A stretch of 64,000 bases of DNA from Lotus japonicus (Eukaryota > Streptophyta > Magnoliopsida > Fabales > Fabaceae). The position numbers were made by a program, and so were the translations under genes. Where the stretch lies: positions 74,076,732 through 74,140,731 of the forward strand of contig NC_080044.1 in the NCBI RefSeq assembly GCF_012489685.1. Reading direction: 5' to 3'. Below, one piece after another: positions 25,918-36,783 of this stretch (position 1 is the stretch's first letter; each line of letters begins with the position of its first letter). The notes below the pieces were generated by a model. It was not told the DNA's origin. It saw only the letters and a list, made by a program, of their open reading frames with translations, and made no database searches.

Positions 25918-28900
25918 ATGGAGTACGAGAGAATACAGAAAGTTCAGGTTTACCATTTATCCCCAGCTCTCTCTCTCTCTCTCTGCTTGTTTTTGAAGAC
26001 TTGAGCTTTTTATGTTTGGTTTGTGGGAACTGTTCAACTTCATCTAAGCTCATGTTTTTGTTGATCAAAATTGAATCTTTTTCCTGTTTCAGAAACTGGG
26101 TTGGTGGGAAAATGGTACTTACTTGTCTTAGATTTTATTTTTTGGTCATCTCAATTCAACGTTCCTGTTTTAGGAGTACAGAACAAACAGTAATCAATTC
26201 TGTTTCTTTATGGACTTTGTTACATGGATTCCCTCCAAGTGAAAATTCTAACTTTATTTCAAAAATTGTGCTTTTGGGGTTTTCCATCTTTTCTAATAAA
26301 TGGAAGGGTTTGATTTTTCATGATTATGGAAAAGAGGCTGAAAAAAGAGGAAGGAGTGGGAAGAGCATGATTCAATTAAAAAAAGTTATGGGGTGGAAAT
26401 GATGGGGGTGGACCTTTTGTTTGAAAGAGAGTGGTCATGTACTCATGTGTAAAGGGTATCTTTGTTTATCAAGTGTGTTGCAAATTGGATTTTGCTAATT
26501 GAGTTGTTCTTGGTGTTTGTTTGATGAGGATAATATGCAATTTGTAATTCTTTTCATACTTGCAGGCTGGAATAATTTCTCCCAGTAAACTAAGGATGAA
26601 GTTGTTGGGGCCTAGGAAGAAGGATGGATCCAACAGTAACTCATCCAGAACTTCCCCTTCAAGAATTGAGGATGCTGAATTTGTGAATAGCTTACTTTCC
26701 TCAAACAGTGACAACCTTGATGATGAAGGTCTGCTATTGCAATTTATTACCACCTCCATTCCAGATTTTGGAGTAGTTTTTTTTCTTTTTTTTCAAAATA
26801 TGTATGTTGTTTAGAAACTCAAGATATTTATCAATTTTTTTCTATTCAAATCCCATCTAGTAAATTGTCTCACCTTATCACCTTTTATCTTGACCAACCA
26901 CTATTCTTCTATCTAGCATCCACTAATGAGTAGGTATAGATAAATGATATAAGTATAAATAAGGGTATTTCTGTGTTTTATATCAGTAAATGACATCTTC
27001 TGCACACCTTAAATAACCAACATTTTGAAACTGAGTAGTAATTTTTCCATATAAATTTTTATCATGTATTTTAGACAGAAATTGTCCAAGCTTGTGTGTG
27101 TGTAGGAATTTTTTAATTTTTTTTATTGTGGAGCTAATTAGGACATTTTTCCTTCCAGTTACATCTCCAAGCTTAGAAGTCCTATCATTAAAGCCATCAA
27201 GTGATGCAGTACTGAATCAGAGACAGAGTGACCATACTTCTCATGAACCAAAGGAGACAATGCCTAGGGAAAATGGTGACACAGTACGCGTAAAAACGCA
27301 GCATTTTCATAAGCTTGACACTGGAAGTTCAAGCGCAATTCACCCGATGAGAACAACAGAAGATGAGAATCTTGACTATGACAGCAATGCTAGCTCATCA
27401 AGTTTCGAATTTGATAAAGGAGAGAGACCAGTGAGCAATCCTGCAACAAGATCCCGATTGAGACCAATTCCTTCTAAGTGGAATGATGCGGAAAAATGGA
27501 TCATGAACAGGCAAAATACACAAGCAAGTTACTCGAAAAAGAATATCAATGTACATGGCCTAGCGAATCGCTTGCAAGCGAGTATGGTGAGGGTTGCTCC
27601 CGAGTCTGGTAATTATGATCATAAGCTCCCAGCAACCAAGGTGACGGAAACAAAGCGAGTCGATTTCTGTCAACCAGCATCGCACGCGGGATTTGAGAAA
27701 TTCTCTTTTGTTCCATCTGATGCTCATTCAGTTTCAGGTCAAGCACATGGAAGAATCCCAGTGGCAGAGTCTTTTCCCCAAAGCAAAGATTTAAAGGAAG
27801 TAAATGATTTAGGTTTATCTTGCTCAAGTAGTACAGAGAATGAGACAGGTTTGTTGAAGATCTCATCCTAACACAATAATGATAGTTTATTTATTTATTT
27901 TGGATATCCACTTTTGAGGAAAAAAAATGAAAACGTATTCTAAGCATTTGTGTACCATTCATGTCAACAACTTAAGCTTTTGAGATAGTTGATTCGTGTT
28001 TGGAAATTTAGTTAGTACATGTTTGGAAATCCTTCTACAATTGATTCAAATTCCAAAATCAAGTCTAAGAAGAAGCATATGTGAGTAGCTTCTGCGTGCC
28101 ATACGCAAATGATTCTTAGGGAAAAAAACTTAATCCAAACATGATTTAATCAAGAGAATGAACAATGCTTGGGGAAACCATATTCTAAAAACCTTCACCT
28201 CATTGCATTACTAGAGAATCATAAATGTGAAAATCTACTATGTGTAACATCATAAACCAGCAGCTGGAGATAAGGTGGCATTATTATTCGTACTTAATAT
28301 ATAAGTAGTGTCCATGTAGACTGGAAGTCTGGAAAATAAAATTTTCTAAACAATTTCGACTTAGGCCAACTATTGCAGGCTGAAACTTAGTACATCCTTT
28401 TTATCTATGCTTTTGAGTGTAGATGTCTTTGTTATGCTCAAGACCAAGATTCTTAATCGTAACAGCAATAGACTATATATATGAAATTAGCAGATAAATG
28501 ATCTGACTGAAACATAGAAAGTCCCATTTGGATATTCCAGTGCATTTGATTGTCGCTAAATGCAGATTGTATCCATAGGTTACATGGTCAGAGTGTAGAT
28601 ACTTAGATTAACTTGTTCTTATGATGCAGGGATTCCTGGGATAAGATCTGTTGCCATGAGGGACATGGGAACTGAAATGACCCCGGTGCCGAGTCAAGAA
28701 CCTTCGCAGACAGCTACTCCTGTAGGTTCAGCAACTCCGATACGCAGCCCAACTTCCTCAGTGCCCTCCACTCCTAGGAGAGGCGCACCTGCCCCTACAC
28801 CTTTGGGCAACACAAGCGACGAGGACTCACAGTTTCCAGCTGTAAAAAGCAATAAACATTTGTCTGAAGAGGAAATGAAGCTCAAGACAAGGAGGGAGAT

Positions 28901-30138
28901 TGCAGCCCTCGGCGTGCGGCTTGGTAAGATGAACATTGCTGCATGGGCAAGCAAAGATGATCAGGAAAATAAAAAACCTTCTGCAGCCGAAACAAATGCC
29001 CGGGAACAGGAGCGAATTGAAATTGAAAAACGTGCCGCATTGTGGGAGGAAGCTGAAAAATCTAGACATACTGCAAGGTTTCTATTTTACTCACATTCTC
29101 TGTTAGGCTTTAGTTAACCGTGATTATAAAACTATGTAGTTTGCGTTTAATTGAGTGGTGGGCACAAAAGCCAATGCACTTCTACTCAAAAGCTACACTT
29201 AGAGCTTCTGGCTAGAATTGATTTTGGATCCAAAGTCGATTTTCAAAAGCTAAACCAAACATACTAGTAACTTATTCAAGTTTTCTTATGTGATTATTCC
29301 ATGTCAAAATTTTGCAGATTTAAGCGTGAGGAAATCAAAATTCAAGCATGGGAAAGTCAGGAAAAGGCAAAATTAGAAGCAGAAATGAGAAGAACTGAGG
29401 TAGTTATCTTTTGCATGTAGTCTATATTCATTATTCTTGCATATTTTAAAACCTAAGTGTGCTTTTAAGAGATTGCAAAACATTAGTGTATATTTGGAGG
29501 GAAAGAGAGGGAGTAGGAGACTATCTATCTAGATCTTAAGTAATACATATCTCTTTGATTATATTTAAAAAACATTACTAACTACTTAGGGATATAGGCT
29601 GTGTTTGGGTGAACAACTTAATTAAATGATTATTGTGTGAGTGCTTATTCATAAGTTAATTTGAGAAATTCAAAATATGGTATAGGTAGGTATAAGCACT
29701 CATTCACTAGCTAATCTGAGCTAATTATGAAAATAATTTCAAAACAGCTTATGGGCAGGTCACAGACTATTTACACAAGCTCATCCAAGCACTTGCATAA
29801 GCGTTTATGCTATAAGATAAACTCAAACCATTTCAAAAGGGAACTTGATTAAATAACATCACATTCAATATTAGACCAAATCCACAAGGGAACTTGATTA
29901 AATAACTTGATTGAAACTATGTTGTACATTGTAGGCCAAAGTTGAGCAAATGAGAGCCCAGACACATGCAAAAATGGTGAAAAAGATTGCTATGGCAAGG
30001 CAAAGATCAGAAGAAAAACGTGCGGCAGCCGAAGCTAGAAAAAATCGAGAAGCAGAAAGGACTGCAGCTCAAGCAGAATACATACGCCAAACAGGAAAAT
30101 TGCCATCTTACACTCACATTTGTTGTGGTTGGCTGTGA
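25918..30138 (+). CDS. Remorin family protein with long N-terminus (six exons)
   Basis: Exons: 25918-25947, 26566-26728, 27159-27848, 28630-29077, 29318-29399 and 29935-30138, giving 538 residues. The first exon encodes only MEYERIQKVQ. Residues 11-370 are Ser/Pro/Thr-rich and probably disordered, with a proline-rich run near residues 325-355 (TPIRSP, PSTPRR). The C-terminal remorin domain (about 375-535) starts EEMKLKTRRE and is a basic, glutamate- and alanine-rich helix predicted to form a coiled coil (EQMRAQTHAKMVKKIAMARQ). It ends SYTHICCGWL; the two adjacent Cys (534-535) fit the remorin C-terminal anchor and possible S-acylation. Remorins scaffold plasma-membrane nanodomains. The long N-terminus and neighbours suggest orthology with Arabidopsis At1g30320. 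The specific function is not known to me. Confidence 0.92.
28015..28146. repeat. Short dispersed repeat in remorin intron 3
   Basis: Starts ACATGTTTGGAAATCCTTCT and ends TTAATCCAAACATG, giving inverted ends (CATGTTTGG/CCAAACATG). The interior has AATTGATTCAAATTCC and GTGAGTAGCTTCTGCG. A relative lies at 30251-30380 (CATGTTTGGAAATCCATCT, GTGAGTAGTTTCTAGGCG), and a weaker one at 31213-31290. Non-coding, MITE-like. Confidence 0.55.
29600..29845. mobile_element. MITE-like repeat of the 'CATAAGC' family, copy 2, in remorin intron 5
   Basis: Shares GTTTGGGTGAACAACTTAAT, GAGTGCTTATTCATAAG and AAAACAGCTTATG with the copy at 25223-25511. It is confined to the intron 29400-29934, away from both splice sites. 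Superfamily not assigned. Confidence 0.55.
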
Positions 30139-31319
30139 TATATATATTACCTTGAAGACAACATTGCAATTTATTAGAGGATAAATTTGCACCTTTTTTC
30201 CCAGGATTGCTCATCTTTTTATGGGTCACTAAAATGTTATATCATCTTAGTGCATGTTTGGAAATCCATCTAAAATTGATTCTGAAATCAATCAATTTTT
30301 GGGTAAAGTTCCGTGAGTGAGTAGTTTCTAGGCGCTAGAATTGATTGAGGGGAGAAGTTGATCCATTATACGTTCCCAAAACCTTGTAATTTACAAGCAA
30401 CCTGTGTGTGTGAGTTGCTACATAAAAGCGATTGTTAGTGATGATGTTTACAAGCCAGGAAACTGTCTTCTTTCAAGGGAGAAAAATGAAATGTTTGTTT
30501 CAATGTACATGGTCTTGTCTCACTTTTACTTTCTAATAACATAATTTTCCCTGTGATCATGCACTTTGTGCAAACCAAGTGGAATGAGATAGTGGATCAC
30601 TACTCCCGTAAGCAAGTAGTGGGAGGTTTGATTCTCAATTATTGCGAATAAAAGAAATTAATTGGCTAGTCCTTTACCACTTAGTGAGTTAACAATAGGG
30701 TGAGAGATTAGTCTCATGATGTTAACATTGGAAAAAATAAAAAGAACCTTTAACAGACTGTGAAAGGGAAATTAGGATGAGTGGTGCTATTCCTTACAAA
30801 GTTTTTTCTGTAATTTGTACTAACATTTTTAACTGTTAGATATCACTATCTAGTTCAAGTCACACTTACCTTTTTTGATAAACTTATTTTGCGGATTTAA
30901 TTTGGTTATTTAACATTATTAAGTAATAGTAATGCCTTCTTAAAAGGAGTACCTTGTAAGCTTTTTCTTAATCAACATCATAAACTTTAACATTACCCCA
31001 TAAATGCTTCATAGACTTTTTTGTGTTCACGTGAAAATTATTCGTGGACCTTACTATTATTTTCTTGATAAACTTTTGCCACTTTCTTCAATTTCCAAAA
31101 TCATGTTTTGGACTTATGTAGCTCGGTCTTAAATATGCGTTGGTCGCTTGTGCACATCTTGCTAATTGCCAATAAAGTATGCTACATTTCTTTGCTCTAT
31201 GACAATGACTATTAAGGGCATGTTTTAAAATTCTTCTAAAGCTAAAAATGGTTTTCGACAGAAATTCCCGTGACTAGTTTCCGCTCTATGTAGTATATAT
31301 AAATAAAAATAATATAAGC
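30139..31319. other. Remorin 3' flank and intergenic DNA
   Basis: The first few hundred bases are probably the remorin 3' untranslated region. The short repeat at 30251-30380 belongs to the same family as 28015-28146. At 30580-30730 a stretch with AGGTTTGATTCTC is weakly reminiscent of a tRNA-derived B box, and a similar block occurs at about 18490-18610; this is not enough to call a SINE. No gene. Confidence 0.45.
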
Positions 31320-31611
31320 ATTTAGGATGACTAAACCTAGGCGAAAAGTTAGTTTAAGTAGTAAGAATTGTCTTCATATATAAAGACTATCTTGATCACA
31401 TCTTTAGAAAATGTGAGACTTCTCAACACCAATTCTCACGCCCAAAACTGAATATCTAATAAACATGAATGAACATCGGGAGGTGGTTCATATACCAGTG
31501 GTTCCACTTAACCGATTTAGAATAAGCTACCATATTAGAATTTTTAAGGCTTAACTCTACCTTAAAAACTAGCTTAAGTGGCGAGAATTATCTTCTCATA
31601 TATAAAAACTA

Positions 31612-32221
31612 GGGAATTGTTATTCAGACACCCCACAGCTATTCAGACCCCCCTTAAATGTGTAAAAATACTAAAATGCCCTTAGTGAAAAAAATATAAA
31701 AAATTCTCACTCACATTCTATCTCCTCTCTCCTTACCTCTTTCTTCCACCACCACCACCACCACCCACCACCGCCCACCACCATCCACCACCTCCGCCGC
31801 CACCACCGCCACCTCTTCTGTCACCACCACCACCACCATCACCACAACAACAACCTTCATATTCTCCTCTTTCCTCTTTCCTCCACCACCACCACCACCA
31901 CCACCACCACCACCACCACCACCACTGTCACCACCACCTCTGTCACCACCACCGTCACCACCAACACCACAACAACAACCTTCATCTTCTCCTCTCTCTC
32001 TCTCTTCTTTTCTAATGTTAAAGTGTCATTTTTAGAATTGTTTTTTTTTTCCTGCAACCTAACACACTTTAAAAGTGAGACAGTTTCAAAGTGAGAGAAC
32101 TGTCGCATTTTCAAAGTGAGAGAAGGGTCGCACTTTTAAAGTGCGTTCGACAATGATATTTTTGGATTTCTAAAAATATTTTGGGTCTGAATAGCTGTGG
32201 GGGGTCTGAATAACAATTCCC
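31612..32221. mobile_element. Mutator-like MITE (610 bp)
   Basis: Terminal inverted repeats of about 40 bp begin GGGAATTGTTATTCAGAC; both ends carry a second GCTATTCAGACCC/GGGTCTGAATAGC block. The flanks are TAAAAACTA (31603-31611) and TAAGAACTA (32222-32230), a 9-bp target duplication with one mismatch, as expected of Mutator-like elements. There is no transposase; the interior is mostly CCA/CCACCGC microsatellite and CT-rich sequence. Confidence 0.82.
31746..31985. repeat. (CCA)n-type microsatellite inside the MITE
   Basis: Long imperfect CCACCACCACC runs, including a pure stretch around 31881-31925, broken by CCGCC and GTCACC. A local duplication is visible: ACAACAACAACCTTCAT(A/C)TTCTCCTC occurs at about 31843 and 31971. 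It yields a spurious poly-Val minus-strand frame. Confidence 0.95.
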
Positions 32222-33709
32222 TAAGAACTATTAATCATATTTTAATTAGTGTGAGGATTCTCAACAATAAAGTTAATCCTGCATAACATAATAGATAAGT
32301 GCCAATTGCAAACAACATTTTTTGTTAACAACTTACATAGTGAGATGTGTATAACCTTCATTAGACACCTACATAGGTTATATAGGAATGGCACACTCTG
32401 TCTAGAGTGTGGATGAAAAGTCTTAGGCAATTTCAAATCCCATCAATAATAAGTAGTAACAATATATATAGATATCCCATTCTTACTAAATTTCTCATAC
32501 ACTTTAATGACGACATTTAAGTGCTACAAGCATTTGCAAGCTTTAGCGGTAATTAAATACCAGCGCAAAACTGTGTCTCACTTGGTGGTTCTCCAAAATC
32601 ATATTTCTACTAATCATTTCCCAAAATTTGTGTTGCACCACTTCCATGGCCCTATCACAACTAACTTAAATCCCTCAAAAGATTAACCCTTAAATAATAT
32701 GAGGCATGTTTTGACCAAAAAAGTAAAAGGTGTGCTATAGCTCAAGCTTGTCCATGCTCATTTCCTTTTTATAATTTTATTGACTCACCTTTTTCATTAC
32801 CCACGAAACTAAGGAAGAATGGACCAAATATATGCATGCGTTGAGCTCAGTTTTGGTATGACACTAGTATCCACAAGGTAGTGCATGTAACTCTTTTTTG
32901 AAATAGCACAAGGGGAAAGCGCTGCCAATTGTTCTATTTTCTAAAGTATGAACTTGCCTCTTTTAACTTAAACGAAGTAGACAAGGAACTGGAGGACCAC
33001 AGTCACATATTTCACTAGGTGTGGAACAATCAGCACAATAGTAAAGTGTGTGTTTGTGTGAATGTTCGCTAAAGTAGTTTTGAATGAACTTGATTTTTGT
33101 ATAAAAAATGCGGTTTAAACAATAAGCGATTTATATTTAAAATTCAGCCACTTGAAAAATAGAGTTGGTTCTGCCAAAACCACATTTCAACCTCCAAGTC
33201 ATGTTTGGAAAAACTTTACAAACGTATTTCTAAACATTTTAAAAAAACACAACACCATGTTCGCACACTATACACAAAAAGGGTTTTTAGTGAGGTTTTT
33301 TAACAGTGGCGGTTTATAACTCCTTAATTAAGATTAGAAATTCAAATATAGTTTCGTTGTTGCTAACTCACAGCCAACATGCTAAAAATCACCTATGATA
33401 TGAGGCATTGAGTTCAGTCCTACAATTGTGCCCCAATTAATAAATTTGAAGTATAATTTATGCGAGAGTTTCAAGACTGGGTTCATATATTTTTTTTTTT
33501 GAATTTTTTTTTTGGTTACGAGAGGAAAGTTTTTTTTTTTGAAATTTAAGTAACGGGTTCAATTTATTTTTTCTAAAAATGGCCATAAATTTAATATATT
33601 TAATGAATAGATTGAAAAATATATTATGATTTTTTGACATATATGAAGTTCAATAAAATGTGTTATGTGACTTGATTCGACTCAAGAATGGACATACAAG
33701 TCAAGTTTA

Positions 33710-35000
33710 ATGTTTAAGGATGGCTCATGTTGATTTTAAAGGCCTATAACTCCATTGAAATTTTATGTTGACCTCAAAGGATCATCAAACCTAATTAGAC
33801 TCCATGTTAATCTTAGAAACCCATAGGACCCAACTGAACTTGTTGATTTTGAAGGATCAGTAATCCCAATGAAGCTTCATGTTGATATCACAAGTCCATG
33901 AGGCCCAATAAGGCTTTATGTTGACCAAAAAAAAAAGGTAGATCACACTCAATTAGACCTCATTTTTATTTTAGAGGCTCATTAGGCCAAACAGGATTCA
34001 TGTTAATCTCTATGATTCATCAAGTCCAATAAGATTTCATATTCGATCATATAAGCCCATCAAGTCCAATGTGGTTTCTGTTAGAAATCTGGTTGTGATA
34101 ATCCTGGTAAAGTCAAGAATCGTGAGCGTCCACTTTCCGAACAAATTATTTCGACCCTATAATTGCCTGGGTTCACGAAATCTTTGTTGGGATAATACTT
34201 GACAATCAATCTGTTTCTTGGCACAAGAGAACAGATAAAGAAAGTAGAGATATTCTGTTTCTGGTTTTTCTGTGTAAAATTCCTTAGGCTGCAAGTAACC
34301 TTATATAGAGGTTGTGTTTGCACGAATGATCACAACAGTTCGAAAATAAGTCACAACTTTTCAAACAATTTCAAACTAGGGTCACAAACGTTCAGAAAAA
34401 TTTTCGAACGAGGCGCTGCCCCGCACCCCGCACTCAGCGGGACCCTAGCCAGGGGCTCCGCCCCTTGGACCCCGGTTCATATTCGCGGTCAATTATGCGT
34501 TGGCTCACCGAGCGTGCACTCCGCACTAACCTGACTCGATTCCGAGCCTAACGCGTAATTGCATCAGCCTATAGTAGATCACATTACTACTAAAATACAT
34601 TGATGATTCTAAAATCACCAACAGTTTCATGTTGGCCTTACATGCTCATCTGATCCTATTGATGCTTCATGCTGATCACAAAGGCTCATAAAACCAATTA
34701 GCTTTCATTTTGATCTCAAATGCCCAATGCGGTTTCATGTTGATCTCGTATAAACATCTGACCCTCATAAGGTTTCATGATAATCTAGAAGCTCATACAA
34801 CCTTAGCTAGTAAGGTTTCAGGTTAAAGATGTATTTGATCTCACTGATGTTTCATGTTAACGTCAAAAGCTTATTAGGCTAATTAGGCTTGATGTTGGTC
34901 TTAGTGGCTCAGTCTTACTATTGATCTCAAAGGTTCATCAAATCTAATGTATTTCTTGTCGATTTCAGTGGCTCATATGATCTTGTTGATGTTTCATTGG
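33710..35000. repeat. Degenerate minisatellite, unit roughly 45-50 bp
   Basis: Imperfect repetition of a unit approximating TTCATGTTGATCTCAAAGG followed by CTCATCAGGCCCAATAAGG. Copies can be followed from about 33720 to 34078 and again from 34624 to 35000, where the motifs CATGTTGAT, AAAGGCTCAT and CCAAT(T/A)AG(G/A) recur in the same order. A solo LTR splits the array. Copies differ strongly, so the array is old. Confidence 0.72.
34079..34623. mobile_element. Solo LTR (545 bp) inserted in the minisatellite
   Basis: Starts TGTTAGAAATCTGG and ends AAAATCACCAACA, i.e. TG...CA ends. It is flanked by the 5-bp duplication GTTTC (34074-34078 and 34624-34628). A TATATAGAGG box lies near 34304. The 3' third (about 34410-34555) is strikingly GC-rich (GGGGCTCCGCCCC, CACCCCGCACTCAGCGGGA). 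No internal domain remains, consistent with LTR-LTR recombination. Family not assigned. Confidence 0.85.
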
Positions 35001-35345
35001 ATGAGTGACATAGTCGTGTCTACCACTAATGGAAGTTCGGTGGTGGCTATATAAGTTGATGAAAATGAAGAAGAAAGTGAAGGAATTAGATAGGAGATGT
35101 TCATGTACCAAACACTTAAAAAAACTTTTAAGCTAATTAAATAAGCTTTAAGCTAACTGAAAAGTCTTGCAAACACAGCCTAAGTATATATCACATTATT
35201 ACCACAATGTAACATCTAAGCTATTATTTTGTATAATTCATTCGTATTTGCATTAAAATAATCATGGTGTCAAGACTCAAAAATGAGTTACATATAAACA
35301 CGATGAAAGTCAACTTGTTTTCTTCAAAACCACCTAGTATCAACA

Positions 35346-35518
35346 ATGATATATACACACCTCATTTTTTAAACACTCCATTTCCACCTATTTTTGTTTC
35401 TATCTCTCTCCTCTTATCATCTATCACATCTCATATTTTATCTCTCTTACTTTTTCTTTTCTTACTATCTCTCTCCTCATTCCACCTCTTCCACCTCTAA
35501 AAGAGGTGTGTAAATAAC
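35346..35518. mobile_element. MITE, copy B of the family at 5527-5697
   Basis: Starts AATGATATATACACACCTC and ends AGAGGTGTGTAAATAAC; the ends are imperfect inverted repeats (ACACACCTC/GAGGTGTGT). The pyrimidine-rich core matches copy A (TTTCCACCTATTTTT, ATCTCTCTCCTCTTATCATC) on the same strand. Non-coding. Confidence 0.75.
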
Positions 35519-36783
35519 CTTTCCCCACCTAGTACAACAATGATATATTATGTCATAATTATTGTTCTTTATCTCCTCAAGGGTGTTGGAATTGAACTCA
35601 AGAGTTTTTCCAACGCACTCCGTCTATATATTGTCATAATTATTATATTGAGCTCAATTCAACTATTGCAATTAAGCATTCGCTGTGTTTATGTCCCTCC
35701 ACGTGATGTTGTGACTTTTATGGCTTGCCAACTACCTTCATAAAGAAACAAATAGTGCTCATCAAAATTCTCAACCTCCCCTAAAAAGGACACCTTAGAT
35801 AATTGATGTACGGTGTGCCTTTTCAGATTCCTCATACTTAGTACGGCAAGGAATGAACGAACTAAATGGACAAACGTAAAGCTTTTGCTTTGCAATTCAT
35901 GAAGGAAATCCATCACAACCAAAAGACAAAAGCTGCATAGCCAAATCCAGGAAGATTACAAAGTATGCCACTTTCACATTAATTGAAGCACGAATTGAAG
36001 TGCTCAATTCTTCCACCCTTGCCTTGTATGTTCACATTGAGTCATAGACACATCACATGGGTTTGGTGTCCTCTTCATGTTCTAAGTGTCACATCAACTT
36101 TCCCCACAAAGTTTAGCATCTTAAGAGTTAATTTGTTTCATATTGGTTCCCATTAGACAGTCTTTCCCAGATAACCCATGTCTCTTGCTCAGTAAAATTA
36201 ACTTGGGTTTAGAGGGCAGCTAACTGGGAAACAAACGGGTTTATAGGGCAGCTAACCGGTAAACAAACAGACTCTAAACTTTATTCGCACCTTAATTCCA
36301 CCTATACACAGTGAAAGAGAGAGAAGGGATAAAATGAGATTGATAAGTAATGTGATAGGAAAGGAAGAGAAATAAAACAAAACAAAAAATCGGTAAAAAT
36401 AAAAATAAGATGGAAAAGAAAATGGAGGTGGATGAATCAAAACTCATGGTAAAAGGATAAGAAGGGCAGCATAATATTGATTGAGTTATCTATACACCAG
36501 AATTAAAAGTAACTGATATAGTTATAGAAAGAGTTGTCTTCATGCATTGAACTCTAAGTAACCAGTATATTGTAACACAATGTTAAGATGCCATATAGCT
36601 ACAGTGACAGTGTTCAGCTTATGAATGGTCCTTCCTAAGCATAAAAAGTATAAAAAAAAACAGGTAAACAAAAGGCTTAAAAAGTAGGTTATAAAATTAC
36701 AACTAGGCAGAACTTCCCACCTTCGTTGAGGAGTGATAATAATACAAGAGAGAAGAAATTCACAGTTTGAATTGTGACATGTT
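35519..36783. other. 3' flank of ARF6-like gene and intergenic DNA
   Basis: No gene supported. The bases just left of 36784 are probably the 3' untranslated region of the minus-strand ARF gene. A short near-duplication, AGGGCAGCTAACTGGGAAAC and AGGGCAGCTAACCGGTAAAC, sits at 36213 and 36246. Confidence 0.45.

Larger units (their letters stand above)
31320..32265 (-). mobile_element. TRIM element, interrupted by a Mutator-like MITE
   Basis: LTR-like segments resemble the TRIM at 41688-42021. The left one runs from about 31325 to 31426 (AAAAGTTAGTTTAAG ... GACTTCTCAACA). The right one begins near 31535 (TTAGAATTTTTAAGGCTTAA) and is continued after the insertion by 32231-32265 (TTAATCATATTTTAATTAGT ... 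TTCTCAACA). The inserted 610-bp element (31612-32221) splits the right LTR. Between the LTRs lies a short non-coding spacer. Diverged, hence old. Confidence 0.6.

Noticed and set aside
30576..30735. Possible tRNA-derived SINE (B-box-like AGGTTTGATTCTC)
   Set aside because: No A box at the right spacing, no tail and no target duplication. The resemblance to 18490-18610 is partial.
31857..32114. Poly-Val minus-strand open frame
   Set aside because: Translation of the CCA microsatellite inside a MITE; no protein signal.
34410..34560. Possible organellar DNA insertion, because of high GC
   Set aside because: It lies wholly inside an LTR bounded by TG..CA and a 5-bp duplication, and no plastid or mitochondrial gene was recognised.
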